Assembly (NCBI GenBank): GCA_030407505.1
Contig: JASDDH010000015.1
Location: forward strand, 1 to 64,000
Source: Planococcus sp. APC 4015
Lineage (GTDB): Bacteria; Actinomycetota; Actinomycetes; Actinomycetales; Microbacteriaceae
Length of the DNA: 64,000 nucleotides
Reading direction: 5' to 3'
Under the pieces are notes generated by a model. That model did not search any database. It was not told the origin of the DNA and worked only from the letters and a program-made list of their open reading frames with translations. How positions within the stretch are numbered: position 1 is the first letter of the stretch; each line of letters opens with the position of its first letter. Below, in pieces: positions 25,031-32,582 of the stretch. The translations under genes and the position numbers were made by a program.

Positions 25031-25782
25031 CACGGCGCACGCACGCGGATGCCGTCGTCATCGAGGGCCGCACGCGCGGCCCGGGCGAGGCCCACCGCCG
25101 ACGGCGAGTCTCCGTGCACGCAGAGCGAGGCGGCATCCACATGCACGATCGTGCCGTCGACCGCCTCGACCGTGCTCTCCCGCGCGAACCGCAGCGCCCG
25201 CTCCGAGATCTGCCGGGGATCGGTCACCAGGGCGCCCGCTCCCCCCCGCGGCACGAGCGACCCGTCGGCGCGGTAGCCGCGGTCGAGGAAGGCCTCTCCG
25301 ACGAAGCCGAGCCCGGCCTCGCGCGCGGCGAGCGCGATCTCTCCGCCCATTCCGAGCAGCGGCAGCCCCCGCCCGAGTCGCTCCGAGACCGCGACGACGG
25401 CGGCGACCACCGACCGCGCCTCTTCTCTGCGGTCCGTCACCGCGTGGTACAGCGCGCCGTGCGGCTTGACGTACCGGAGGTCGGCGCCGGCATCGAGCAG
25501 CGCGAGGAGCTGAGCGGCGACGGATGCCTCGAGCTCTGCCGCCGGCATCCGCATCGCCGCACGGCCGAAGCCCGCCGGATCGGGATACGACGGGTGCGCG
25601 CCCACCGCGACTCCGAATCGCGTCGCACGGTCGACGGCGGCGCGCATCGAGTCGGCATCGCCCGCGTGCGCGCCGCACGCGATGTTCGCGCTCGAGATCA
25701 CCGCGAACATCGCCTCGTCGTCGGCAGTCGGAACGCCGTTCACCGTCTCGCCGAGGTCGGCGTTCATGTCGATGGCGGCCAT
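25027..25782 (-). CDS. pxpA: 5-oxoprolinase subunit A (LamB/YcsF family)
   Basis: This 251-residue protein is the PxpA subunit that, with PxpBC, converts 5-oxoproline to glutamate. The family hallmarks are visible: MNADLGE at the N-terminus, then NIACGAHAGD (about 33–42), the metal/active-site-like HPSYPD, and VKPHGALYH near residue 110. The length is normal. The ATG at 25782 is supported by a -10-like TAGCGT six bases upstream, suggesting leaderless translation. It is the first gene of a two-gene unit with the pxpBC fusion. Confidence 0.97.
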   Translation of the reverse strand: MAAIDMNADLGETVNGVPTADDEAMFAVISSANIACGAHAGDADSMRAAVDRATRFGVAVGAHPSYPDPAGFGRAAMRMPAAELEASVAAQLLALLDAGADLRYVKPHGALYHAVTDRREEARSVVAAVVAVSERLGRGLPLLGMGGEIALAAREAGLGFVGEAFLDRGYRADGSLVPRGGAGALVTDPRQISERALRFARESTVEAVDGTIVHVDAASLCVHGDSPSAVGLARAARAALDDDGIRVRAPW

Positions 25783-25788
25783 GCACCC

Positions 25789-25794
25789 ACGCTA
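25789..25794 (-). promoter_or_regulatory. -10 element, leaderless start of pxpA
   Basis: Minus-strand TAGCGT, then GGGTGC, then the pxpA ATG. Confidence 0.55.
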
Positions 25795-25812
25795 ACGCCG
25801 ACCGCCCTGCCG

Positions 25813-25898
25813 TTCGCAGGATCGATCCCGTTGTGCGGGGCTGTCGTTCACGAGATCTCGCGGCCGTGCCGCCGCAGCGCTTGCTCGGATCCTGCGAA
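25813..25898. repeat. 86-bp imperfect palindrome between pxpA and the peptide ABC ATPase
   Basis: Perfect 11-bp ends (TTCGCAGGATC and its complement) lie symmetrically around a central CGAGATCTCG at 25851–25860; the interior pairs only partly. It fills much of the 221-base divergent gap and looks like a miniature dispersed element. The remainder holds the start region of the ATPase gene. Confidence 0.6.
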
Positions 25899-26003
25899 CC
25901 GCGGGTCCCGGGCTCGTCACGGTCGGGCCCGGACCTGTTACGGCTCGGTAAAGGGTGGAGTGTGCGCCGTGCGCCGCGCGGGCGCGCGGGGCAGGATGGA
26001 CCC

Positions 26004-27728
26004 ATGTCCCGCTCCACCGAACGCCCCGCCGCAGGAACACCCCTCCTGCAGGTACGCGACGTCGCCGTCCAATTCCAGACCCTCGAGGGCCCTGTGCACG
26101 CGGTCGAGGCGGTGGACTTCGACCTCGCCGCGGGAGAGACGCTCGCGATCGTCGGCGAATCCGGCTCGGGCAAGTCCACGACCGCGATGGCCCTCATCGG
26201 GCTGCTCCCCGGAAACGGCCGGGTCACGAACGGCAGCATCCGCTTCGAGGGCGAGGAGCTCGTCGGAGCGTCTGAGGGCGTGCTGCGCTCGATCCGGGGC
26301 CGCTCGATCGGGCTGGTCCCCCAGGACCCGATGTCGAACCTCAACCCGGTGTCGAAGATCGGCACGCAGATCGCCGAGACGCTGCTCGCGCACGGCCTCG
26401 CCACCCGCAAGGACGTCGACCGTCGGGTCATCGAGACCCTGGCCGCAGCGGGCCTGCCGAATGCCGAGGAGCGGGCCAAGCAGTACCCGCACGAATTCTC
26501 CGGCGGTATGCGCCAGCGCGCGCTCATCGCGATCGGACTCGCCTGCAACCCCAAGCTGCTCATCGCCGATGAGCCCACGAGCGCCCTCGACGTGACGGTG
26601 CAGAAGACGATCCTCGACCAGCTCGAGCGCATGACGAGCGAGCTCGGCACATCGGTCATGCTCATCACCCACGACCTCGGGCTCGCCGCCGAGCGCGCCG
26701 CGCGCGTGATCGTCATGCACCGCGGGCGCATCGTCGAGCAGGGCCCCGCGCGGCAGATCCTCGAGGACCCGCAGCAGCCCTACACGCAGGCGCTCGTCAA
26801 GGCCGCGCCCTCGGTCGCCGCCGTGCGCCTGCGCCCCGAGGCCTTCCGGCGTGCGACGCCGCCGGTGGCTGTCGTGGAGACGATCCCGGATGCCGCACCC
26901 GCCGTCGTGACCGAGGCCCCGGCATCCGCCGACGAGGCACCGGACTACATCGTCGAGATCGAGAACCTCACCAAGCTCTACAAGGTGCGCGGCAGCAAAG
27001 AGGATTTCGCCGCGGTGAAGGACGTCTCGCTGTCGATCCCGCGCGGCGAGACCGTCGCGATCGTCGGCGAATCGGGATCGGGCAAGACGACGACCGCCCG
27101 CATGCTGCTGAAGGTCATCGAGCCGACGAGCGGGGTCATGCGGTTCGACGGGCAGGATGTCGCGACCCTCAAGGGCCGCCAGCTGCGGGAGTTCCGCCAG
27201 AAGGTGCAGCCGATCTTCCAGGACCCGTACTCGTCGCTGAACCCGATGTTCACGATCGAGCGGATCATCGAGGAGCCGCTGACGTTCTACAAGCGGGGCT
27301 CGGCCAAGGAGCGCACCGCGCGGGTGCGCTCGCTGCTGGACGACGTGGCGCTGCCGCAGTCGATGATGTCGCGGTATCCGTCCGAGCTGTCGGGCGGTCA
27401 GCGTCAGCGGGTGGCGATCGCCCGTGCCCTCGCCCTCTCGCCCGACCTGATCGTGTGCGACGAGCCCGTCTCGGCGCTCGACGTGCTCGTGCAGGATCAG
27501 GTGCTGACGCTGCTGCGCGATCTGCAGCGCGAGTATGGGCTGAGCTACCTCTTCATCTCGCACGACCTCGCCGTCGTGAGGCTCATCAGCGACTACGTCT
27601 GCGTCATGAAGGACGGCCGCCTCGTGGAGGCCGCGACGTCGGAGGAGATCTTCACCAACGCCCGGGATCCGTACACGCGAACACTGCTCGCCTCGATCCC
27701 CGGCAACGAGCTCGATATCGCCGTCTGA
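26004..27728 (+). CDS. Peptide ABC importer, fused double ATP-binding protein (DppD–DppF type)
   Basis: A 574-residue protein with two complete ABC ATPase domains joined by a Pro/Ala linker (about 285–315). Each has Walker A (GESGSGKST near residue 52, GESGSGKTT near 355), a signature (FSGGMRQR; LSGGQRQR) and Walker B (LLIADEPTSALD; LIVCDEPVSALD). Both halves carry the oligopeptide-importer C-terminal pattern (QQPYTQALV; RDPYTRTLL). It should energise uptake of di- or oligopeptides through the permeases encoded at 30.5–32.5 kb. The start ATG has CAGGAT six bases upstream, consistent with a leaderless mRNA. The frame is open upstream, but no other start is supported. Confidence 0.95.
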   Translation: MSRSTERPAAGTPLLQVRDVAVQFQTLEGPVHAVEAVDFDLAAGETLAIVGESGSGKSTTAMALIGLLPGNGRVTNGSIRFEGEELVGASEGVLRSIRGRSIGLVPQDPMSNLNPVSKIGTQIAETLLAHGLATRKDVDRRVIETLAAAGLPNAEERAKQYPHEFSGGMRQRALIAIGLACNPKLLIADEPTSALDVTVQKTILDQLERMTSELGTSVMLITHDLGLAAERAARVIVMHRGRIVEQGPARQILEDPQQPYTQALVKAAPSVAAVRLRPEAFRRATPPVAVVETIPDAAPAVVTEAPASADEAPDYIVEIENLTKLYKVRGSKEDFAAVKDVSLSIPRGETVAIVGESGSGKTTTARMLLKVIEPTSGVMRFDGQDVATLKGRQLREFRQKVQPIFQDPYSSLNPMFTIERIIEEPLTFYKRGSAKERTARVRSLLDDVALPQSMMSRYPSELSGGQRQRVAIARALALSPDLIVCDEPVSALDVLVQDQVLTLLRDLQREYGLSYLFISHDLAVVRLISDYVCVMKDGRLVEAATSEEIFTNARDPYTRTLLASIPGNELDIAV

Positions 27729-27805
27729 TCGGCTCGCCGGGGCGCCTGCCGGCGGCGTGATCGGACCGTTAGATTCGGGATGCCGGGCGCCGTGAGGCCA
27801 TGGCC

Positions 27806-27811
27806 TACTCT
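27806..27811 (+). promoter_or_regulatory. -10 element, leaderless start of the secreted repeat protein
   Basis: TACTCT followed by seven bases and GTG at 27819. There is no ribosome-binding site, which supports this start over the internal ATG at 27828. Confidence 0.45.
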
Positions 27812-27818
27812 GACTCTC

Positions 27819-29567
27819 GTGCCCAATATGACGCCTCCTCTGAGCGCCCGCATCCTGCCCGAATCCCCACGTTTCCGCCGCTTGCGCCGGACCACCGCCG
27901 CGGCTCTCACCATCGCCCTGGCGACGACCTTCGCCGTCGCATCGGTCGGCGCCGCGCACGCGGCCCCGCCCGCCATGGTGCAGACCGCCGTGCTGCCCAC
28001 CGATCCCGGTACGTTCGTCAGCCTCGACCCCGCGCGCATCCTCGACACGCGCGTCGGCAACGGCGCCCCCCAGGGCCCCGTGGCGTCGAACGGCAACGTC
28101 ACCCTGCAGGTCACCGGACGCGGCGGGGTGCCGACCACCGGGGTGTCGGCCGTCGTCGTCAACGTGACGGCCACCGGGCCGAACTCCGGCGGATTCGTCA
28201 CGGTCTACCCGACCGGTACGACCCAGCCGACCGCGTCCAACGTCAACTACACCGCGAATCAGAGCATCCCCAACCTCGTCACCGTCAAGGTCGGCACGAG
28301 CGGGCGCGTCAACCTCGCCAACAACGCACCCGGCACCGTGCATCTGATCGCCGACGTCGCCGGCTACTACCTCGCCGGAACAGTGACCCAGCCGGGCGCC
28401 TTCGTCAGCGTCGACCCCGCGCGCGTGCTCGACACCCGCGTCGGCAACGGCGCGGCGCAGACCCCCGTCGGCTCCAACGGCACGGTCGGGCTGCAGATCA
28501 CCGGGCGCGGTGGCGTGCCGGGCAGCGGGGTGTCGGCCGTGGTCGTCAACGTCACGGTGACCTCGCCCACCGCGGGGGGCTTCGTCACCGTCTACCCCTC
28601 CGGCACGACCCAGCCCACGGCATCCAATCTGAACTTCAGAGGCGGGCAGAGCGTGCCCAACCTCGTCACCGTGAAGGTCGGCACCGACGGCAAGATCAAC
28701 CTCACGAACAACTCGAGCGGCTCGGTCAACCTGATCGCCGACGTCGCGGGCTACTACCTCGCGGGCAGCCCCACGGCTCCCGGGGCCTTCGTGAGCGTGA
28801 ACCCGGCCCGCGTGCTCGACACCCGTTCGGGTGTCGGTGCCGGTGCGTATCCGCTCGAGGGCTACGGCGGTTACAACTGGGTCGGCCTGCAGGTCGTCAA
28901 CCGCGGCGGAGTGCCGACCACCGGCGTCGCGGCCGTGGTCGCCAACGTGACGGTGACTGCGCCGTCGAGCGCGGGGTTCGTCACGGTCTTCCCGTACGGA
29001 AGCGCCGAACCGGTGGCATCCAACCTGAACTACACCGCCGGACAGAACGTGCCGAACCTCGTCACGGTCAAGGTGGGTGGCAACGGCAAGATCGATCTCA
29101 CCAACAACTCCTCCGGCACGACGCACCTGATCGCCGATGTCGCCGGCTACTTCCTCGCCGATCCCAGCGACGTCGCCCAGGTGTGGCCGACCGGCTGGGT
29201 CTTCGATGACTGCGGAACCGGCGGCGACGGACTCCTCATGCTCGACTCCCCCGGCCTCGTCTACAGCAACCCGGGGCAGGTCTACCTCTTCGAGGGCGAG
29301 TACTACTACGAGTTCCTGCCGAACTCGAACGGCGAGGTGTTCCTGACGGTGTCGGCCGCGTCGGGCTACGAGTTCGACCTGGACCAGCTGCCGGGCTGGA
29401 CGGTCAACGGCAACGGCTCCGTTTCGGCGACCTTCGTGTTCACGAACGTCTCGTGCGGTGCGCGCATGGCCCCGATGACCGAACAGCCGTCGGAGGGCAC
29501 CGTCCTCCAGGCGCCGGGATCGGTCGAGCGCTTCGAGGGCGTCTCGCCGCTCACCGCGGGCGAGTAG
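27819..29567 (+). CDS. Secreted protein with three ~129-residue repeats
   Basis: A 582-residue protein read from the GTG at 27819 (an ATG three codons on is an alternative). It has a long, Arg-rich signal peptide ending near AHAAP (about residue 50). Three repeats start near residues 64, 194 and 323, each built as FVSxxPARxLDTRxG, VTGRGGVPTTGVSAVVVNVTV, FVTVYPxGTTQPTASN, NLVTVKVG and LIADVAGYYLA. Such repeats are common in actinobacterial exported proteins, sometimes beside amidase domains. The unique C-terminal part (about 447–582) has two cysteines and no sorting signal. A role in carbohydrate or wall binding is only a guess. It ends before a perfect hairpin terminator. Confidence 0.85.
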   Translation: MPNMTPPLSARILPESPRFRRLRRTTAAALTIALATTFAVASVGAAHAAPPAMVQTAVLPTDPGTFVSLDPARILDTRVGNGAPQGPVASNGNVTLQVTGRGGVPTTGVSAVVVNVTATGPNSGGFVTVYPTGTTQPTASNVNYTANQSIPNLVTVKVGTSGRVNLANNAPGTVHLIADVAGYYLAGTVTQPGAFVSVDPARVLDTRVGNGAAQTPVGSNGTVGLQITGRGGVPGSGVSAVVVNVTVTSPTAGGFVTVYPSGTTQPTASNLNFRGGQSVPNLVTVKVGTDGKINLTNNSSGSVNLIADVAGYYLAGSPTAPGAFVSVNPARVLDTRSGVGAGAYPLEGYGGYNWVGLQVVNRGGVPTTGVAAVVANVTVTAPSSAGFVTVFPYGSAEPVASNLNYTAGQNVPNLVTVKVGGNGKIDLTNNSSGTTHLIADVAGYFLADPSDVAQVWPTGWVFDDCGTGGDGLLMLDSPGLVYSNPGQVYLFEGEYYYEFLPNSNGEVFLTVSAASGYEFDLDQLPGWTVNGNGSVSATFVFTNVSCGARMAPMTEQPSEGTVLQAPGSVERFEGVSPLTAGE

Positions 29568-29576
29568 GACGCACGC

Positions 29577-29609
29577 GAAGGGCGGCGGACACGATGTCCG
29601 CCGCCCTTC
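29577..29609. terminator. Bidirectional terminator hairpin
   Basis: A perfect 15-bp stem (GAAGGGCGGCGGACA) with a CGA loop, placed between two convergent genes: the secreted repeat protein and the VOC protein. Confidence 0.9.
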
Positions 29610-29615
29610 GGCGTC

Positions 29616-29984
29616 TCACGCGCGATCGTGCAGCGTGACGTGGTACCCGTCGGGATCGGCGAAGGTGAAGGTCAGTCCGAACGGTCCGTCGACCGGTCGC
29701 GAGACGATCGTGTGACCGTCGGCGACGAGTGCATCGTGGATGCTCTGCACCTCGGTGGCGTGGAACCACAGGGCCACCCCGATTCCGGGCTGGATCACGC
29801 TCGCCAGATCGGTGCCGGGAACGATGTCGCGAAGAGCGAAGGCGATCGGTGTCGTCTCGAACACGACCGCGTGCGGGGGCCCGGCCTTCGAGCGGACGAG
29901 TCCGAGGTGGTTCTCGTAGAACGCCTGCGATGCGGCGAGGTCCTGCGCCTGCAGTGAGATGAAATCGGGTCCGGTGACGGGCAT
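29616..29984 (-). CDS. VOC-superfamily (glyoxalase-like) protein
   Basis: A 122-residue single VOC domain of two beta-alpha-beta-beta-beta modules. Visible family features are the opening DFISLQAQDLAASQAFYENHLG, the central GVALWFHATEVQSIHDALV, and the C-terminal FTFADPDGYHVTLHD. VOC proteins bind a metal and act in detoxification, ring cleavage or drug sequestration; the substrate cannot be told here. GAGGAG lies five bases before the ATG. It is divergent from a MarR regulator, and the 63-base gap holds two matching palindromes, so it is probably that regulator's target. Confidence 0.9.
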   Translation of the reverse strand: MPVTGPDFISLQAQDLAASQAFYENHLGLVRSKAGPPHAVVFETTPIAFALRDIVPGTDLASVIQPGIGVALWFHATEVQSIHDALVADGHTIVSRPVDGPFGLTFTFADPDGYHVTLHDRA

Positions 29985-30004
29985 GGCAGCTCCTCGAGAG
30001 GTGA

Positions 30005-30049
30005 ATGTCAGTTATCTGACATATCGAGTCTATGTCAGACTTCTGACAT
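30005..30049. promoter_or_regulatory. Two MarR-type operators in the VOC/marR divergent gap
   Basis: Two 18-bp palindromes share the pattern ATGTCAGnnnnCTGACAT: 30005–30022 and 30032–30049, with centres 27 bases apart. Each has perfect 7-bp arms. The second overlaps the first two bases of the marR ATG and a CAGACT hexamer that could be its -10, so binding would block the regulator's own gene as well as the VOC gene. Confidence 0.88.
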
Positions 30050-30515
30050 GAGTCGCCACAACGACGGGATCGACCTGGAGTCGTCGCTGGGCTATCTGCT
30101 GAAAGAGGCATCGAGCGCGCTCAGGGCGGCCATGGAGAGCGCGCTGCGTCCACTCGGAATGACGGTGACGCACTACTCCTGCCTCGAGCTGCTGGCACAG
30201 CGACCCGGACTGTCGAACTCCGAGCTCGCTCGAGGCGCTTTCGTGACAAGGCAGTCGATGAACGTGCTGCTGCAGGCTCTCGAGCGAGACGGCTTCGTCA
30301 CCCGCGGAGCCGACGGAGCGGTCGGCAGGGCGATACCGACGCAGCTCACGCCCCTCGGCCGGCAGCGTCTCGCCACGGCTTCCGCCGCCGTGAGATCCGT
30401 CGAGCTGCGCATGCTGGGCGGCATGACGGACGATCAGCAGGCGGATGCCTTCGCCGCCCTCCGGAGCATGATCGAGTCGTTGCGCGCCCCCGACGCCGGC
30501 ATCGCCGGGCGCTGA
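30048..30515 (+). CDS. MarR family transcriptional regulator
   Basis: A 155-residue winged-helix dimer of the MarR family. The DNA-binding region is visible at about residues 45–105: a recognition-helix segment (LSNSELARGAFVTRQSMNVLLQALE in part) followed by the wing GFVTRGADGAVGRAIPTQLT. The flanking helices should dimerise. The ATG is overlapped by one of two identical-pattern palindromes, pointing to autorepression and control of the divergent VOC gene. The inducer is unknown; small aromatic compounds are typical for the family. Confidence 0.93.
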   Translation: MSRHNDGIDLESSLGYLLKEASSALRAAMESALRPLGMTVTHYSCLELLAQRPGLSNSELARGAFVTRQSMNVLLQALERDGFVTRGADGAVGRAIPTQLTPLGRQRLATASAAVRSVELRMLGGMTDDQQADAFAALRSMIESLRAPDAGIAGR

Positions 30516-30531
30516 GGCGGACCCACCCGCG

Positions 30532-31494
30532 TCAGCGCTTGCGGGTGCGGGGATCCATCGCCTCGCGCAGGGCCTCGCCCAGCAGGGTGAAGCCGAGCGC
30601 GGTGATCGTGATGCAGATGCCGGGGAGGAAGGCCAGCCACGGCGAGACGGCGAGTTCGAGCTGCGCGTAGGTGAGCATGCGCCCCCACTCCGCCGTCTGC
30701 GGCAGGCCGCCGCCGAGACCGAGGTACGACAGCGCCGCGGCTTCGATGACGGCGGTCGCGAGCGACAGGGTTCCCTGCACGATGACCGGTCCGACCGAGT
30801 TCGGCAGCACGTGGCTCATCGTGATGGTGCCGCGGCCGAGGCCGAGCGTCTGCGCCGAGAGGACGTAGTCCGCGTTGCGCTGCTGCAGCATCGACGCGCG
30901 CAGGAGGCGCGCGAAGATCGGCACCTGGGCGACACCGATCGCGATCATGATCGACAGCTGCGTCTGGCCGAGGATCGCCGCGATCGACACCGCCAGCAGG
31001 AGGCTCGGGATCGACAGCATGATGTCGACGAAGCGCATGATGAGCGTGTCGACCCATCCCCCGAACATCCCGCAGAGGAAGCCGAGGACCATGCCGCCGA
31101 CGAGTCCGATCGCGGTCGAGATGATGCCGATCAGCAGCGTCGCCTGTGCACCCCAGATGAGCTTGGAGAGCACGTCGCCGCCGAACCGGTCCAGCCCCAG
31201 CGGGAACTGCGGCAGTTCACCGGGACCCGGAATGTCGGTCGGGGTGATGTAGCGCTGGCCCGGCAGATCGGTGGGGCCGTAGGGAGCCAGCAGCGGCGCG
31301 AGGAGGGCGACCAGGACGAACGCGCCGATGATGACGGCACCCACCCACGCGCTGGGGTTGCGGCGGAGGCGCCGGAACACGCCGCGCCAGAATCCGCCGC
31401 CACCGGTCTTCGCGGTGAGCAGTTCGCGATCGTCGACGGAGGTGTCGTCGACCGGTCCGCCGCTGGGCGCGGGGGGAAGCATGGCCGAAGTCAT
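30532..31494 (-). CDS. Peptide ABC importer permease (DppC type)
   Basis: A 320-residue inner-membrane permease. A 45-residue cytoplasmic N-terminus precedes the first helix (WVGAVIIGAFVLVALLAPLLAPY), then a periplasmic loop with PLGLDRFGGDVLSKLIWGAQ, and five more helices. The EAA-type loop for ATPase contact appears near residues 225–245 (LSAQTLGLGRGTITMSHVLPN). The ATG overlaps the dppB-like stop (ATGA), so the two permeases are co-translated. The partner ATPase is probably the double-domain protein at 26.0 kb. Confidence 0.95.
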   Translation of the reverse strand: MTSAMLPPAPSGGPVDDTSVDDRELLTAKTGGGGFWRGVFRRLRRNPSAWVGAVIIGAFVLVALLAPLLAPYGPTDLPGQRYITPTDIPGPGELPQFPLGLDRFGGDVLSKLIWGAQATLLIGIISTAIGLVGGMVLGFLCGMFGGWVDTLIMRFVDIMLSIPSLLLAVSIAAILGQTQLSIMIAIGVAQVPIFARLLRASMLQQRNADYVLSAQTLGLGRGTITMSHVLPNSVGPVIVQGTLSLATAVIEAAALSYLGLGGGLPQTAEWGRMLTYAQLELAVSPWLAFLPGICITITALGFTLLGEALREAMDPRTRKR

Positions 31495-32495
31495 TGGACC
31501 CTCACTCTCGGGTCGATGAAGCTGTACGACACATCGACGAGCAGGTTGATCAGCGCGTAGCCGATGGCGATGAAGATGATGAAGCCCTGCAGCACCGGGT
31601 AGTCGCGGGTGAAGATCGCCCGGTACATGAACGAGCCGATCCCGGGGAAGGCGAAGACCGTCTCGGTGAGCACTGCCCCCGAGATCAGCAGACCGACCTG
31701 CAGGCCGATCGTCGTGATGACCGGCAGCAGCGAGTTGCGCAGGATGAAGCGGCTGCGGATCGTCCCCCGCGAGACGCCCTTGGCGAGGCCCGTGCGCACG
31801 TAGTCCGAGTTCTGCACCTCGAGCACCGATGCCCGGGTGATGCGCACGATGATGGCGAGCGGGATCGTCGCGAGCGCGACCGCCGGAAGGATGAGGTGGA
31901 TGAAGGCGTCCCACGCGGCATCCCACTCGCCGGTGATGACGCCGTCGAGCACGTAGAAGCCCGTGTAGTGCGTGGCGTCGATGCGCGGGTCCTGGCGGCC
32001 CTCGGACGGGAGCCATCCGAGCTGGACGGCGAAGATCCACTTGAGGATGAACGCGAGGAAGAACACCGGGATCGTGATGCCCAGCAGGCTCGCACCGACC
32101 AGCACGTGGTCGGCCGACTTTCCGTGGCGGCGGGCCGCGAGGTAGCCGAGCGGGATGCCGACGCCGACGGCGAGGATGATCGCGAAGAAGCTGAGCTCGA
32201 GGGTGGCCGGGAGCCTGCGGGCGAACTCGTCGACGACCGTCGCGCGCGTCTGGATGGACTGGCCGAAATCACCCGACAGCAGACGGCCGAGCCAGATGAA
32301 GTACTGCTCGATGAGCGGACGGTTGAAGCCGTAGAGCTCGTTGATCTGCTCGACGGCCTCGGGTGTCGCGCGCTCTCCGAGGAGGGCGACCGCCGGCCCG
32401 CCGGGCAGCGAGCGCACCCAGAAGAACAGCAGGAGCGACAGGCCCAGCAGGGTCGGGATCAGCAGGAGGAGCCTCTGGCCGATGGTGCGTAGCAC
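31491..32495 (-). CDS. Peptide ABC importer permease (DppB type)
   Basis: A 334-residue membrane permease with the DppB N-terminal pattern (MLRTIGQRLLLLIPTLLGLSLLLFF, then RSLPGGPA) and six helices. The ATPase-contact loop reads VRTGLAKGVSRGTIRSRFILRNSL in pieces near 205–230. The GTG start is preceded by GGAG at six bases. It follows the binding-protein gene after a hairpin-containing 87-base gap and overlaps the dppC-like gene. Together they form the membrane pore for peptides. Confidence 0.95.
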   Translation of the reverse strand: MLRTIGQRLLLLIPTLLGLSLLLFFWVRSLPGGPAVALLGERATPEAVEQINELYGFNRPLIEQYFIWLGRLLSGDFGQSIQTRATVVDEFARRLPATLELSFFAIILAVGVGIPLGYLAARRHGKSADHVLVGASLLGITIPVFFLAFILKWIFAVQLGWLPSEGRQDPRIDATHYTGFYVLDGVITGEWDAAWDAFIHLILPAVALATIPLAIIVRITRASVLEVQNSDYVRTGLAKGVSRGTIRSRFILRNSLLPVITTIGLQVGLLISGAVLTETVFAFPGIGSFMYRAIFTRDYPVLQGFIIFIAIGYALINLLVDVSYSFIDPRVRVQ

Positions 32496-32534
32496 GGGTT
32501 TCTCCGGGGGTTCGTCGAGAAGAGGGCGGATGTC

Positions 32535-32572
32535 GCGGATGCCGCGACCCCGAGAAGGGCCGCGGCATCCGC
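32535..32572 (-). terminator. Intercistronic hairpin between binding protein and permease genes
   Basis: Perfect 12-bp arms (GCGGATGCCGCG and its complement) with a 14-base loop. Such a structure can reduce read-through or protect the upstream mRNA, giving more binding protein than permease. Confidence 0.6.
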
Positions 32573-32582
32573 ATGATCAGCT

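Noticed and set aside
25938..29126. 1,062-codon minus-strand frame across the ABC ATPase and secreted protein genes
   Set aside because: Low-complexity Arg/Glu/Asp composition, and it is opposite two well-supported genes.
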